A stretch of 64,000 bases of DNA. Source: Epiperipatus broadwayi. Its lineage: Eukaryota; Onychophora; Udeonychophora; Euonychophora; Peripatidae. Where the stretch lies: NCBI GenBank assembly GCA_028023455.1, contig JAQFVV010006255.1, positions 370,001 to 434,000 of the forward strand. Direction: 5' to 3'. The position numbers and the translations under genes were made by a program. The notes under the pieces were generated by a model. That model did no database searches. It was not told where the DNA came from and saw only the letters and a list, made by a program, of their open reading frames with translations. Positions 24,826 to 38,727 of this stretch are shown one piece after another; within the stretch, counting starts at the first letter, position 1, and each line of letters begins with the position of its first letter.

Positions 24826-25604
24826 TAGCACATTTTGTACAAAATTGATTAATTTGATAGATTTGTATATTACTAATAATGTTTGTTATATAACACTTAA
24901 TTATAGTTGTTAAGTCTCTATTATAAACTTGAGAAAATAGAGATTTTTTTGTTGTTTTGTTTTTAAATTTGTATTATCGTTAATAAAAAATCAGTTGATA
25001 GTATATCAGGCAAGCTATTTCGCTAACAAACTTAGTTTATTTGAAAATCTTTCTTATAAAATTATTGCTAATATATATTCAATATATTAAATCAAGATAT
25101 CTGTATTTATTTTAATGAATATATTTTTATTTGATTTATAAATATTTATGTGTGTATGTGTGTCATTTAAGTGTTTATTGAATTATGATTGTTGTGAATA
25201 AGTGATTTCTAAAAATATATATTTGCATGAATAATGTACACTAATAAATACAAGAACAGTATTATATTTAACTATGTAATCAAAAAAAAAATACAGAATA
25301 AGGACAGGTTTTAGACTAACAATAAAATATCTTTTATACAAAGCACTAAGGGGAATGTTCCATCCGTTTAGAAAAAGTTCTCTCTGAGAAAGTGTAAAAA
25401 ATTAGAAAATACTGCTAAATAAATAATTTTACTATTTTTAAATTAGAAATTGCAAAGCAAATGAATATTTTATTTTCCATTTATACAAATATAACCAATC
25501 CTAGTTATTTTTTTCAATATATTATAAAATGTATTGGATCAAATAGTAAGTTATAACATATTACTGTACATTATTTTATATTTCAAAAGCACCCAATGAC
25601 AACT
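24826..25604. other. AT-rich non-coding DNA
   Basis: No gene, exon or repeat signal is supported here. Confidence 0.55.
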
Positions 25605-25759
25605 TTCAGATGAAAAGGTATAAATAATAAATTAATTACTCTGAGCCAGCTTTCAACAAAACACTGCCAGAATTATTAGCCCTATGATCATGGAAATGTT
25701 TTGCCAAAAACTGGCTCAGGGAAATTAATTAATCTATTATTTATATCTTTTCATCTGAA
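25605..25759. repeat. 155-bp inverted repeat with about 45-bp arms
   Basis: The left arm runs from TTCAGATGAAAAGGTATAAA to CTGAGCCAG. The right arm runs from CTGGCTCAG to TTTATATCTTTTCATCTGAA. The loop is about 60 bases. No coding capacity; MITE-like or a structured non-coding hairpin. Confidence 0.85.
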
Positions 25760-26129
25760 CTCAAAGTCAGTGAATGCTTTAGACTTACATTTTTTCATGA
25801 AAATAGTATACACATTGAAATTTATATTATTTTATATTATGTTTCAAGAAGCATTTATTAAATATGTAGAAGTTTAACAATTTAAAAATGAAATCATTTA
25901 AGATTAATATTGTATAAAAATAAAATAAAAATTAATTAATCAGAGCACAGAAACATATTGACATGTCTCACAGATACAAAGGATCAGTCAAATATAAACT
26001 TGAATTTAGAAATAAAAATGTTTTTTTTGTAGGAATTTATTTTAAAATGTGAAGTGAAATTTAAGTCCAAGCTGAAAAATACCAAAATTGTGAAACAAAT
26101 TCCTTGGTTTGTCTATAGATTCATAAACT

Positions 26130-26645
26130 GCTATCAACTAAAAATGAATGATTTGTGTTATATTGGTTGTGAAACATGGACACTGAGTAATAAAACTAGG
26201 AACAGATTGAAAGTCTTTGAGACGTGATCATTGGAGAACAATGGAAAAAATCGCTTGAATGAATAAAATAATAAATGAAGTTCTGAAAAGAATGAATGAC
26301 AAAAAAAAAATGATTGAGGAAATTAGCGATAGAAGGAAAAACTGAATTGGACTTATATTGAGAAGAAAGTATAATTTAATGAAAGATATTAGTGAAAGGA
26401 AATAAGAAGAAATGATGGAAAAAATTGGCATTGCTGGTTGAAATATGATATGGGGAAAGTTATATGGAATTGAAAAGCTAGGAAATGAAGAGAATTGAGT
26501 GTAGAAATAAATGGATTGATGATGTGACTGTTCTCTGGACCTGTTCAAGTGACAAAATACTACTGATTGATTGTTTGATTGATTAATTGGTTGGTTGATT
26601 GATTGATTTATTGATTGTTTGATTGATTGATTGATTAATATAGGC
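26130..26645 (+). pseudogene. 3' end of a decayed LINE, with (ATTG)-type tail
   Basis: Plus-strand translation with many stops gives GCETWTLSNKTRNRLKVFE, then a KNRLNE / EKLNWTYI-like series. This matches the order at the C-terminus of reverse transcriptases in invertebrate LINEs (Y-CETW-L, N-RL-AFE, then R-NWIGHILR). The fragment ends in a degenerate ATTG/TGAT tandem repeat (26566-26638), a common 3' terminus for some LINE clades. 5'-truncated and non-functional. The 140-codon minus frame over the repeat is an artefact (repeated INQS). Confidence 0.7.
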
Positions 26646-29600
26646 TGCAAATAACATTTTAATGTTTTAAATAATAATTCATTAAAAGAAAAAAAACACC
26701 AAAATTGATGATTGAGCTAAGTAAGAGTGGCCTTAGTAACAGGCTAAATAGTATGGTTATATACACTTTAATATATATATATATATATTTAAATGATTTA
26801 AAAGAAAATAGATTGTGAAGCAACAGTGACAATAAATGGATTTCTTGAATTGAAAGAAGTCATAGGTTTATTAATCAGAGTGGCCTTGATAAGGAAAGCT
26901 TTAGTTAATTAGTAGAGGGTTTTAAATAAAAATTATTTAATCTTTTAAATGAATTTATAATCATCAGTTCATTTAGTTAGTAAATTAGATGTGCTTTAGA
27001 AAACTGTATATGCAAGTTATTCAGATAAAATATCACTGTAAAATAAAAATGCAAATGTTTACCTATAAATAATTGACACAGAAAAGAATTGGAATGCAGA
27101 AATGCTTAATTTTTAAAATCTTGAAAACTATATAGGACATGGAAAGCAAATATGATGTCAATTCTTCTAAATACTATAAGTATATAATGAAAAAAAATGT
27201 GAAATTCTCAAAGGTCTAATTTTTTTATTTATTAGTAAAGTTATATTGAATATAATAATGAGGCAAAATTATGTCTTGATTTATTTCTTCTATGCATATA
27301 ATTTTTAACTTGTATAGATTAAATATCTATGTAATTTCTAAGATTTTGTGCAAGATAGCAATGCAATAAAAGAGCATTATGTATGCAAAGAAAACAAACA
27401 GCCACAGTTTATGAAAAACAAATAGAAGGGCATTAAAATTGTTATAGCTTAAAAGATGATTATGACAAATTTTAGTATAACTAATTAATTTAGCTTTTTG
27501 AGAACACAGGTGAAAATCTTCTAATCAATATTCTTAGTCTGAGATCATCAGCAGAAGGATTTTTAAGGAAGAAGATGAGAATAAACGAAATAGATCTAGT
27601 AGAACAATTATAACTAGAAAAGATCAAAAATAAATTAATGCATAAGAACAAAAGTTTAATCAAATTATTTGTTAAATTAGATAGAGATATTATCTTCTCA
27701 AAGTGGTTTGCATCTTTATAACATATTTTGTCCTGTTTAAGCATGGAGTAATTTACATCAATAAGATGAATATAAGAAATTAAGCACAACCTGATTTTCA
27801 AGAAGTGAAACATATAGCTCATGCTAATATGTGAGCAATTATTAATTTTAATGCATATATGAAATAAAATAATTCCAATAGCACATCAAAGAATAGTTTT
27901 GTCTCAGTTGACAGGTGAGCCAAGGTAATTAATTAGATTCCAAAATATTTAGAATAAATAAAATTTAGAAAATGTAGTCAGTTTTTTTTTGAAAGTGTGA
28001 CCTATAATCCTGGAAAATATCATGTTAAGAACAACTTTTATGGCAACAAGATGCAACATCATTTATAAAATTAGAAATTTAAAATAGTATTACAGATATT
28101 GTTTAAAAAACTTAAAACATTTTGATAAAGTAGCAAGAAACTTGGAGATAGCAAATAAGTTTAAAGTCAAAACCAATGATTTCCTAATGAAGTTGCAGTA
28201 GTGAATTAACTATTGATGTCCAAAAATAGTAAAATATGTGCATAAACAGAACTAGAAACTCAACTTGTAAAGATTCAAAGTATTATATAACAGATAGTTG
28301 GGGAGTGCAAGATTTGGGTGAGGTGTTGTTAAATAACTGACTAAAATGAAGATGGAAAATAGTTAGCATGCAAGAAATATAAAATTGATAATATTAGAAC
28401 AAAAGACTAAGAAAGTACAAGTAAAATAATGCTTAGAAAATGTGTTTCAATACAAATGAAGAAAATAGTGGAAAGGTTTAACAATTCAGAAGAATCACTC
28501 AGAAGTTATCATAAGTAGTGAAAAATTATTATCAAGTAAGGAGTAAACAACTAAGACAATCATATTGACAAATGATTTGACATAAATTTGTTTATTTTTG
28601 ATCACTTATTACAAATGATATACTAAGCAGTAAATCTAAATGGTTAGGAAAAAAACAAAAAGAGAAACAATGTAAAAGATTAACTTGAATGACTAGATTT
28701 CATTTTCATCTTGATTTTATAACATTTGTTAGATGAGAAAGTAATAAAAATGATTATTGTTCTTAAAATATTCTTAGGATGCAGATCACATATAAGTTCA
28801 CCATAAAATATTACTTAAGAATTCTAGTTTCAGTTTCAGTTAGAGTGATGTTTAGTAAATTCTAGACAATTTCACCGACGTCATTCATTCAGACACCATA
28901 AATAGTAATTTAAAGTGAGTGGTCTATCCTCACGCTTTCCTTGCCAGTACTTCAAATTTGCTCATATATAAGCATTTGAGTTGTAGGAATAAGTGGATTC
29001 ATTTTATTCCTGCATAAATACTATATCTTGTATTGGAAAGGAAAGTATTCATTTATTATTAATACTCGCAAAAAGCGCTTGCGCAATTAGCTTGAAAGGC
29101 TGATATTTGAATGTATTACTCTTTATATAATTTACATTCTCAAAGTGTTTTTTTATATTAAAACTAAAGAACATACTGATTGGTCTTTCTATAGTTACAT
29201 TCTAATATTAAAATATTATGAAGCCTCATTAAATGAAATTTTACTAATTTAATATTATGATAATAGAGTTCCTTGTTATACTTCTATATAATATAGCACT
29301 TTTATATATAACTAATTTAGCTGCAGTTATTGTATTACTAGAATTAAATATCTTATATTTTTAATTTATTAAATGTAGTAGCAGCAACTCAGTCTATATT
29401 GCAACTTTTGACCTTAAAAGTTATCATGATGTTTAAATTGATTTGCATTCTTAGACTGATATTCGTTCAAGATAACAATCACCGATTATTTATTTTATTA
29501 CAAAATCAAAATCTCTTTTGATTGCATTTAAAATATTAAAAAGACTTGATGTAAATCTTTTGAATTTGTAAGAGTTGAACATTAATTAGTATGCTGTAAA

Positions 29601-30800
29601 TTTGGAAGCCAAAAGGATAATGATTTTGCCTTTTAATCAATCCATTTGAAAAATGTGACTATTAAACCTATATTGCAACTTGATGCTATTTTATGAACAT
29701 ATTTATAAATTGTTCTAAGGTCCATTGAAGCTATTTTGCATTTTTTTAATAATCAGTTTTAATTTCAAATGTCTTAGATGTTTACCATCCATAAATTCTT
29801 TCACTCGCATAGTAGTGTACATCAGTAAAGTTTGATGGACAATCTGGTAATTTAAATATCATAATCATTCAATCTATAGATAGTGGTTTTAACATATATA
29901 TATATGTGCGTGCGTGTGTGTGTAGCAATCTTATCCTAAAAATAGTTTATTAGACTATTTACTCCAATTGCAAAAGATTATACAAGAAAAAATTTCGTGC
30001 GTATAAATAAGTATTAATAGGTGTTGATAAAAAGATTTGAATAAGCATTAAATAAAAGTTAATTATACCAAAAGAGAAGTAATTTTAAATTCATTTTGCC
30101 ATCTTAATTATTCTCTAATTGTTTACGGCAATTCATTATTTAATCATAATTTTAAGTAATTTAATCTCAAATTAATTTCACTCTTAGGCATCAATCTATA
30201 GAATTCTCAAGAGATTATTTCTATTAATTAATGTTTTCTCTAAATTAATAAAATAGGAATTTTAAAGTTTTTTTATTTATTATGGTTCGTTTACTAATGG
30301 CACACTCTTCAAAAATAAAGCAATATATTAACTGAGTATTAATTAAATAATTCTGGAATAGCCAGATGCTAATTTTTATGAAATTGATTAATATCCAAAA
30401 TGTAAGATGAATTAAATATTAATTTGGTATTTATCAATTAATTATTTATTTATAAAATCGCTTTTATCGCACTACTGTTAAAAAGATCAATTCTGATGAA
30501 CAAATTGTTTCCTTTCTAGAATAACACTATTCAAACATTGGGTGGAGTTAGCTTAAAAGAATTAAATAAAAATTGAATAGATTTATCATCGTTTAAATAT
30601 TTAATAGATATATGATTGAGTGAAACCATTTAAATGCAGTTGTCTTTTTTTAGATATTATACATTTATATGTGTGTGAATAAAGTCACGTGTAAGGGCTA
30701 CCAAATGTGCTCATACCCAGGACTGGATTTAAATCCAGAAGAAACGTTGATTTTTTTAAAAGCAAGTTTAGGATTTTTTTACGACTCATATTCAATATAA
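26646..30800. other. AT-rich non-coding DNA
   Basis: No supported gene in over 4 kb. There is a TA tract near 26770-26790 and an (AT)n-(GT)n tract at about 29893-29924. A CpG-containing patch lies near 28870-28960, and GCGCTTGCGC at about 29075 is unexplained. The 110-codon minus frame at 27490-27822 has no recognisable domain. Confidence 0.5.
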
Positions 30801-31415
30801 ACTTAATACTAAATTATAAAATGTGATATGTTGGACTATTTACATCATTTATGAGTGAATGTTGAACGTGTAGAAAATTTTAAACTTTATTTAAACTTTC
30901 CAAATACAAACAACTTGTTAGTAATGACACACAAATAGACAATATTGGTTAGTAATTACACAACATTTTGAGTAATATTGTTCTCCACTCTTCTTCAGGT
31001 GTTGCTGGCCTATATGCACAGTGACAATATTTGCTTAGAAGTTGAACTCACACCTTTAAATTCTTGAATATCGAATTTAAGGTAAATGCTCTACCAACTG
31101 AGCTACTCTGTCAAAGGCTCAGTTGGTAAAGCATTTGCCTTAAATTCTATATTCAATTATCTAAAGGTGCGAGTTCAACTTCTAAGTGAATATTGTCACT
31201 GTGCATATAGGCCAGAAACACCTGAACAAGAGTAGAGAATAATAATACTCGAAACATTGTGTAATTATGAACCTGTATTGTCTATTTGTGTGTTATTACT
31301 AACAAATTGTTTGTATTTGGAAAGTTTAAATAAAGTTTAAAATTTTCTATACATTCAACATTCACTCATAAATGTTGGAAACAGTCCAACATATCACATA
31401 CTTAATACCAAATTA
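30801..31415. mobile_element. Head-to-head SINE dimer with target-site duplication
   Basis: A 578-bp palindrome (30822-31399) consists of two inverted tRNA-derived SINE units joined at their tRNA heads. The centre reads GCTCTACCAACTGAGC, a 13-nt spacer (31104-31116), then GCTCAGTTGGTAAAGC. The spacer belongs to the 5' end of the left (minus) unit, so the right (plus) unit lacks about 13 nt of its head. Both arms carry the B-box-like region and the same tail as the single copy at 3505-3660. Directly repeated ACTTAATAC(T/C)AAATTA occurs at 30801-30816 and 31400-31415. That is a 16-bp target duplication and implies the dimer inserted as one unit. Confidence 0.85.
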
Positions 31416-32860
31416 TTTGTCAGTAAATAAGCTATTCTTAGTTAAAGATAAATTAACAACAAATTGTTAGTAACATCTTTCCAATTTCCTTGTGGAGAAT
31501 TAAATACATTTGTACAATTGAATATTTGATTATATAACATCAGGCACACAATAGATTCAAGTCCTTATTTATGCATGGTCTGTAAGAGGTGGTGTATATA
31601 GAATGTACCTTTAACTTAAGTGATTCATTTAAGTTACCTCACAGGAGAGTGCGCAGAGGTTTATAATATTTAAGAAATAGTGCATTATCGAAGATTGATT
31701 GCCATTTAAATAATTTTATGGAGAATCACTAAAGTGAACAATTTAAAGTTGTTTTATATTATATCCATATTAAGACAAATTCTGATTAAAATGAATAATG
31801 TGAGAAGTATATAATCATTGTCAATCTTTATTTTTATTGTTTATTCTATATATTATGTATTCCAAATTTTGATATAGGTTGTTTGTACACAGAAAGATAC
31901 ATTTAAATATATTAATATATATATATAAAATATTAAATGATAGTCAAAAATAGTTTTAATACTTTTTATAGCAGCAGTTGGAGTTCTGCTAAGACTAAAT
32001 GCCAAAATATTCCAAAATATTACATCTATTATAAGTCTATACCATTTTTAATTTTTAAAACTAATACATTTATTTATATATATTGTACCACTTGTGAAAG
32101 CACTACACATAAAATTGTTCACTTATAATTGTTCAAAAATAAAAGAGTTTCATAAATAACGCAGAAGTAATAAAATTAATGTTATCTAAGAAAAACAAAG
32201 AAAAACATTTCATTTGAGATAAATACATTTATAAAAGACTAAAGAGTTTTTATTATTATTATTAGTTTAAACAAAATGCACTTCACTAAAAAAAGGAAGA
32301 TAATCTATAAGAGTTTAAAGAGTTATTCATATAAGTTAAACGTTTAATAAAAGAAGTTTAAAGATTTTTAAAAAAACAACAGTTTGCTAAAAATCAATTA
32401 ATTCATAGTTTTATATATTAAGGAGTAATTGGAAGGGGAAGAGAAATTTAACTTAGAAAATTAAAAGTAGTTAAATTACAAGTAATCAAGAATTAAAAGT
32501 AGAACAGTTTAAACTATAAATCTTTTACATGGAAATTAAAATATCTATTTTCTTTTAATTTAAAGAAAGTCTTTTCCCATAATTTAAAGAAATGTAAATA
32601 TATGGGCGTTAATAGCAAATGATTGTAAAAATAAAGAAGTATAGTAAAATGTGTGCATGTTGATAAAATGATATATAAAAGTTAAAAAATATTGTATACA
32701 CTCATAAGTGATATAAAAGCAGAATTTTCAATGGCTACTAATAAAAAAATCCATAAAACAACAAATTAGCAATGGCTACCAACTGAAAATGGGACTCAAA
32801 ATCTTATCAAAAGAATGTAATCAAAAACAGTGGATGAAGTCCAACAACAGATATAACTGG
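31416..32860. other. AT-rich non-coding DNA
   Basis: No gene supported. The 63-codon plus frame at 31937-32128 has no domain. A GGAGAGTGCGCAGAGG patch near 31643 is unexplained. Confidence 0.5.
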
Positions 32861-33760
32861 TGGATATAAAAACTAATTAACAAAGTGACAACAGGTCATC
32901 ACATAAATTGTCCAGTTTTTCATTAGTTCAGTTTAGTTCAGTCTATCAGTTCTTCAATCAGTTCAGTCAATCAGTTACTCAGTCAGTGCTTACCAGGACA
33001 ATGCAGTGCTAATCATACAGTCTTGCTCTAGCCTGAGTCTGTTGAAACCAACAGCCTGTCCAGTAAAAGTGATGCCTACCTAACACTTGAAAAACTGCCT
33101 GGGATATCTGTCTTAAAGAATAGTGCCACAAAATTATAAGCAAAGGAACCTCCACAAAATGTCAAATCCAACCGGTTGGAAAATTATCATGTGAAGCAGA
33201 AAACAGAAGAATTTAATGACCAAAATCCTATAGGTAATGAATAACTTTTTCTTATTCCATTTCTGATATTAAAGGAGCCATTGCAATAATTTGAAGCCTC
33301 CAGAGTTTGTAAAACAAATGAACTCTATAGCATGCACAAATGAACTATTGATGTGCATGTTTTAAATGTTTTGTGTTTATTTAATACTCTTGTTACAGTA
33401 TATTATATTGTCTGATTTATTAAGAGTGTGTGTAGTTATATATAAAAATCATTGTTTAAGTTGATTAAGAATTCATAATAGTAATTTCTAAATTATAATA
33501 GTTAACATTGAATGCTTGTAATTATCATTGTCTAATTTAATTAAGATTTTATAAAAGTAGTTTAAACTTTACAATAATAAATATTTAATTAAATAAATTA
33601 TCTTTAAACTTAATATTTGTCAGTCAATTCTTTTACCACTAATTAAAACAATAATGCATTATATTCCTTCTGATTGAGCTAGTTGGGATATTTTATGCAC
33701 TGAATTAGTTTGCCAATCATTCAAAGCATATCATTTATCTTTGGGTAACTGACTGGTGCC
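32861..33760 (+). other. Possible old LTR-retroelement leader with TCAGT pentamer repeats
   Basis: A TATA-like GGATATAAAAAC at 32860-32871 is followed by a degenerate tandem array of CAGT-containing pentamers and octamers (about 32924-32988) and then 200 bp of more complex sequence. At 33745 TGGTGCCTGGAGTTTAC resembles a tRNA-complementary primer-binding site. Its 13-base core is also in the composite element at 22697. No second LTR or gag/pol is seen, so this is only a suggestion. Confidence 0.25.
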
Positions 33761-36640
33761 TGGAGTTTACTCTGAAACAAAAAAAGTTCTTTGAATGATA
33801 GATGTTGAATTCTGCAGCCAAGAAGATCTGTGTCCTTCAAACATGGTCACAGTTATATACTTTTATATATAGCTCTGGCTTGGTCACAGGTGCCCTCTGG
33901 TCATTATTTTTCTCTGCCTAAGGGGCCATGGTGGTGCAATATTTAAATTTCCTAGGTTTAGATCAAATGTATAAGTTATAATTGTATAATATTTTTTGTA
34001 TAAAATAAATCTTATAATTTTGTTTTCACGAGTTATATTTCCTAATGTTATTTTATTAAAGAGTCAAAGTGTATTATAGAATTGTTTACTCTCCAAGTGA
34101 TCACTAGTACACCCACCTGGTTCAATTGGCTTTTTCAACATGAGAGCAGAATCATCATAAATGACAGTTAATTAAATATTTTTTACTGTTTGAAAATAAA
34201 AATTTAAAGAAATGCTAAATTGCGTAATTGTAATTAAGAATGTATAAGTGGTATAATTTAAATAAAGAATTGACTGAAACTATGTTTTTCTTTCTTTAAA
34301 TGAAAAGAGAGAATTAAAGACAGTTGGATATCTTGGGCAGACTTAAGGCATTGAGAATGGATAGAGAGAAAACAGACTAAGGATTGGAATTAGTCATATG
34401 TTCCATTTTAAAAAGAAATAAACAGTTAATATTTTGAGTTTATTGCGAATGAAAGCATTAGTTAAAGACTTATAAATCCAAGAAATAATATTATATTTCA
34501 ACCAGAGGACTGGTTTTCATCAGAAAGAAAAAAATACCCATAAAAATATGATAGTGTGTGAATAATAAATTTCTACCAAATCAATATTTAATAAATTCAT
34601 GTTTCCTTACCTATAATTTCCTTGATAGAAATTTATATCCAAGACCCTTACTATATACAAAGTTTTAAAAAGTATATATAATAACAAAATTGGTTTAGCA
34701 TATATGAATCTGACTATGTAATTTAGATCTTCCTTTTGACAATATTCAGATTAGCATTGTAGTTCAAATTCAATTGTTGGTGCTTGATCTCTTTGAGGGT
34801 TCCCCCTCCAAAAAATGTATATATAATCCCTATTATCATAGAATAGCCCATTCACTCAAGGAATTTAGACATTTGCACAGAAATAACAAAGATTAATACA
34901 TAATGAGATAACATAAATTCTGTCCTGTTTTAGTAATTGTGTTTAATGTATGAGAATCAAAGATCTTACCTCTTCTTTCATATTAGAATGATGATGATCA
35001 AATGTCAAACCATTAAGAAAGAGGAGTGTTAATCTAAATTTTTATTTATAAAAAAGAAAATTCAACTGAATTTAACTGTTTCCCTCTCCTCTTTCTGATT
35101 TCTTTTAAAGTGAACTATTCCAAAAATCTAAATTATAGCAATCTATGCCTCCAAGTGTGGTGAATGAAATAATAAAAAATAAATAAAATACATATTTAAA
35201 AAAAATCAAACTTCAACAAATCAATTTAGCTAGAATTAATGAGTTGGTAATGTCCTTCATGTATTATAGTTCATGCTTTATGAACAGTCTTTCTTGATTA
35301 ATGTATCCATCGCTCATTGATAATTCTGTGTTGCATGTTAAAATCAGTTTGGTCTTTATGACAGTCCACCTTTAAGCATTTTGTGTTCACTTTTTATCAG
35401 GCAATTTATAAATAGACAGATAAAGATATTAAGTTTCCATGGTTAGATTTCTGGTGGTCAATCCCGCAACATCATGCTTTAGCCTAAGGGCATTATGTGT
35501 CACTTTATCACATATATAAACTTTTAAAATAATTGCTGTTTATAATTAATGAATTCTTTATGAGATAAATTATTCTACTCTTTCTTTAATGACTGGCTAT
35601 ATATTTTTTTCGACAGTATTCGAATAGAATTATTGCTTTGTTCTTTTTTTTATAAGCTAAAACAATTTTCTAGTTTCATTAATCTGCACAAATTTATTTC
35701 TTTTTTTTACTACCATTATCTCTTGAAATTATAGCAGTTCTATATCAATAATCACATCTGAAAAAGTGAATCTTTTAAAATGAAACATCTATTTTACAGT
35801 ATTCAAAATTCTTTTCTGAAGATATTGACTTCCTTTAGCATGTAAATAATAAAGAAAGCAGGAGTTAAGGTTACATTCATTTTCATGGTTTTTATTGTCT
35901 TGTACATATTAATCCTTTCATTTCCTTTTTCATTGCCATAGTTATTCATTATTGTACCAGATTATATTAATGATAATTGATTTTTACAAAATTGTATAAT
36001 ATAAATATTATTTCATTCTCACATTGGGTTGCTTTACAATCATTACTTGACATTGGTCATCATCAAGGTTAAGCAATTTCAGTCTACATCATTGTACTGT
36101 TTGAATAATGACATACAAGACAATAATGACAAGTTTATTACTGTTTATATATATGTACTGATTCTATTTTTTTAAGTGTCTAAATCTTGCTTATTTTTAT
36201 TAATCGAGAATTTGTTAAAAAAAAAAATTAGTTTCTTGCGATTTTACACTTTTATTATTTTTATGTAACAATAAAATACATCATGTATAGTCCTAAAGTG
36301 AATATAAATAGTGCATACTTTAACAAAACTTATAAATTAAGCTAAACTCTAGTTTTAAAAAAGGGCATACCTTAGTAATATGAGTAGTTATAGGTTATTT
36401 TGGAATAGATTGTGAATCACCCTCACAATATATATATATATTCTATCTTATAATCATTATATACCCACATATATCTTTATATAACTCTCTATATAATTAT
36501 TATCTTTATATATATATATTATACATTTTAACCTTTTTTTATATGTTTTATATTATATTCAATATTTTCTATAATCATATATATATATTATTTTATTCTT
36601 ATTAATTTTTTTAAATATTTAACTCTAACCTCATATATGC
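33761..36640. other. AT-rich non-coding DNA
   Basis: A complex patch at about 33800-33950 (CATGGTCACAG and CTTGGTCACAGG in close succession) could be a transposon relic. Nothing else is identifiable. Confidence 0.5.
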
Positions 36641-36686
<46 letters not shown>

Positions 36687-36867
36687 GTTGTTGTTGTTGT
36701 TGTTGTTGTTGCTGTTGTTATAGAATATGTATAATTTTCTTTAATCTATAATAATATTTTTAATACCTATAGTTTATATTATTATTATTATTATTATTAT
36801 ACAATATGTATAATTTTCTTTAATCTATAATAATATTTTTTAACATATTTTATACCTATAGTTTACT
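36641..36867. repeat. (ATT)n-(GTT)n microsatellite and local tandem duplication
   Basis: About 14 ATT units (36643-36686) pass into about 11 GTT units (to 36720, with one GCT interruption). Then follows a segment of about 55-65 bp (36723-36776) duplicated at 36802-36865, sharing ATATGTATAATTTTCTTTAA. A second ATT run lies between the copies. Confidence 0.9.
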
Positions 36868-38720
36868 TATATTTTCAAATCTTAACTGCTATTTATTCAA
36901 ATTTTTAAATTTTAGTTATATTTAGTAGCTCCCTCTTTTTATTTTTTATATAATTAATTCTATTCTTATTTTTAATCCCTACTGATGTATGGCAAAAAAA
37001 ATATTAGGCCCAAATTTCTATATAGTACTGGCTTAATATTATTAATATAAATAGCTTCTTTTATTTTTCTATTCCTTTTATTATTTGTAAATTGTGTAAA
37101 ATATATATATAATTTAGGAAGTATTGATTGATAAATATAAAATATAAAAAAGTTAAAATGCATAATATATATAAAAAGATAATAATTATATAGAAAGGTA
37201 TATAAAGATATATGTGGGTATATACAAGATGGAATATGTGTATATATAAAAAATGGAAAATTATATGTTCATGTTTATTTGTATTCACGTATTTGTATTG
37301 TGTTTATTATAGTTCTGAAGAAGATTGCTGAGGTAATTGAAACGGTCAATAGTGAGTTGTAATTATATGTAGCATTGTAAAAGTAATAAAGAACGTAAAT
37401 GATATTAATATTATATGGATTTGGCAATGTAATAAGAAAAATAAAGTTATAAAACAAAATAGGAGTTGTTAAACATGATGTAGATTTATGTGAGGGGGAT
37501 ATAGAATAAAATGTAGCAGATATCGCAAGCTTCACTGTATTGAAACGAGCGCTAGAGATTTGCAGTATCTTGATTTATTTCAGTTTTCAACTATCGGCGC
37601 TTCGCAAATTAAAATATTATTTATATGAACTTTTGTAAATATTTTAATTAATGAAAATTACAGTTTATATGTGCCACATCTCATTGCGCTAATTAAATTA
37701 TAATGATCATGAGTACAACATACACATATTAGAAACCATTCGCTTTTTTTTTTTTTTAAATATTTAAAATAATATAAATTTTATGGATTAGAAAATAATG
37801 TTTAAAAAATTCTTTTGAATAATTAATATTTATAGCCTTATAAAATTTTAATGAATTTCTTTAGAAATGTTTAGTCCCTGAAGGATACAACACTTTTTCT
37901 TTAACAACAAATACTGTTAATATATCTGAAAGAAAAAGACATACAACTCTAAGAAATTAAAATCATGTTAAAAGATTTTTAAAAAAATAGACACTATACT
38001 TAAAAAAAGAACAAAAGGTTGTGAGAACGTGATTAATTTTAAAAACCAGATGCCTTCTCTTTTTTTGTGTCTGGGTATATATATATCATGCAGAAATATA
38101 ATTATACTTCAAAAATAAAACATTCTGTACGAATTCATTTATGGGAGCAGTTCTATTCCTATGCTTACGAGATTGACAAATTTTTGACACGGTTAGGTTA
38201 TATCAAAAACATCTATAGAGTTATAAATGAATTTTAATTTATGTGCTATATAGCAATTAACAATATGAAAGATTATATTTGTATTAAAGAGCACTAAAAT
38301 AGATTTTGTATTTATTTAAAATATTATCAGTGCAACTGCAGATTTGGAGAGAAGAAATGCAATTATAAAAAAAACTTTCTTCACCAAACTTCACATATGT
38401 GGATGGAAACATGTATATGTATATACAATTAGAGGAGATTTGAACACAGACTTTCAAGCTGTCTTCAGTTATCCACTCTATTTTATATACATATGACCAC
38501 GTATTGGTAAAAAGATAAATGGTCTCCAATATATGTATTTCGTGCTGAACCAACACTCGTCAGTTGGTCTAAATCATCATTTCCAAGAATATGTATAATT
38601 AGTGCTCAGTTTATATTAAGATAGCAAATCTTCAAACTTTAATGGCCATGTTTTAATCGTCTCCATTTCTCCAATTCTTCAGCTATCTATTTCATTAAAA
38701 ATCTGGTGATGGCATGCTCA
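36868..38720. other. AT-rich non-coding DNA
   Basis: Reading frames on the minus strand (36972-37535, 38284-38556) are AT-driven, rich in I, Y, F and N, with no domain. A small CpG-rich patch at about 37523-37612 (ACGAGCGCTAGAG ... CGGCGCTTCGC) is unexplained. It could be a regulatory element or a transposon end. Confidence 0.5.
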
Positions 38721-38727
38721 AAGCCCT

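Noticed and set aside
26560-26640. CRISPR-like array from regularly spaced ATTG units
   Set aside because: The units are 4-bp microsatellite repeats without spacers in a eukaryotic LINE tail.
26228-26650. 140-codon minus-strand frame rich in INQS repeats
   Set aside because: It is the translation of the ATTG/TGAT microsatellite tail plus antisense of a LINE fragment on the plus strand.
37061-37535. Overlapping minus frames of 63-86 codons
   Set aside because: Composition is almost only I, Y, F, N, L and H, as expected from TA-rich DNA; no splice context.
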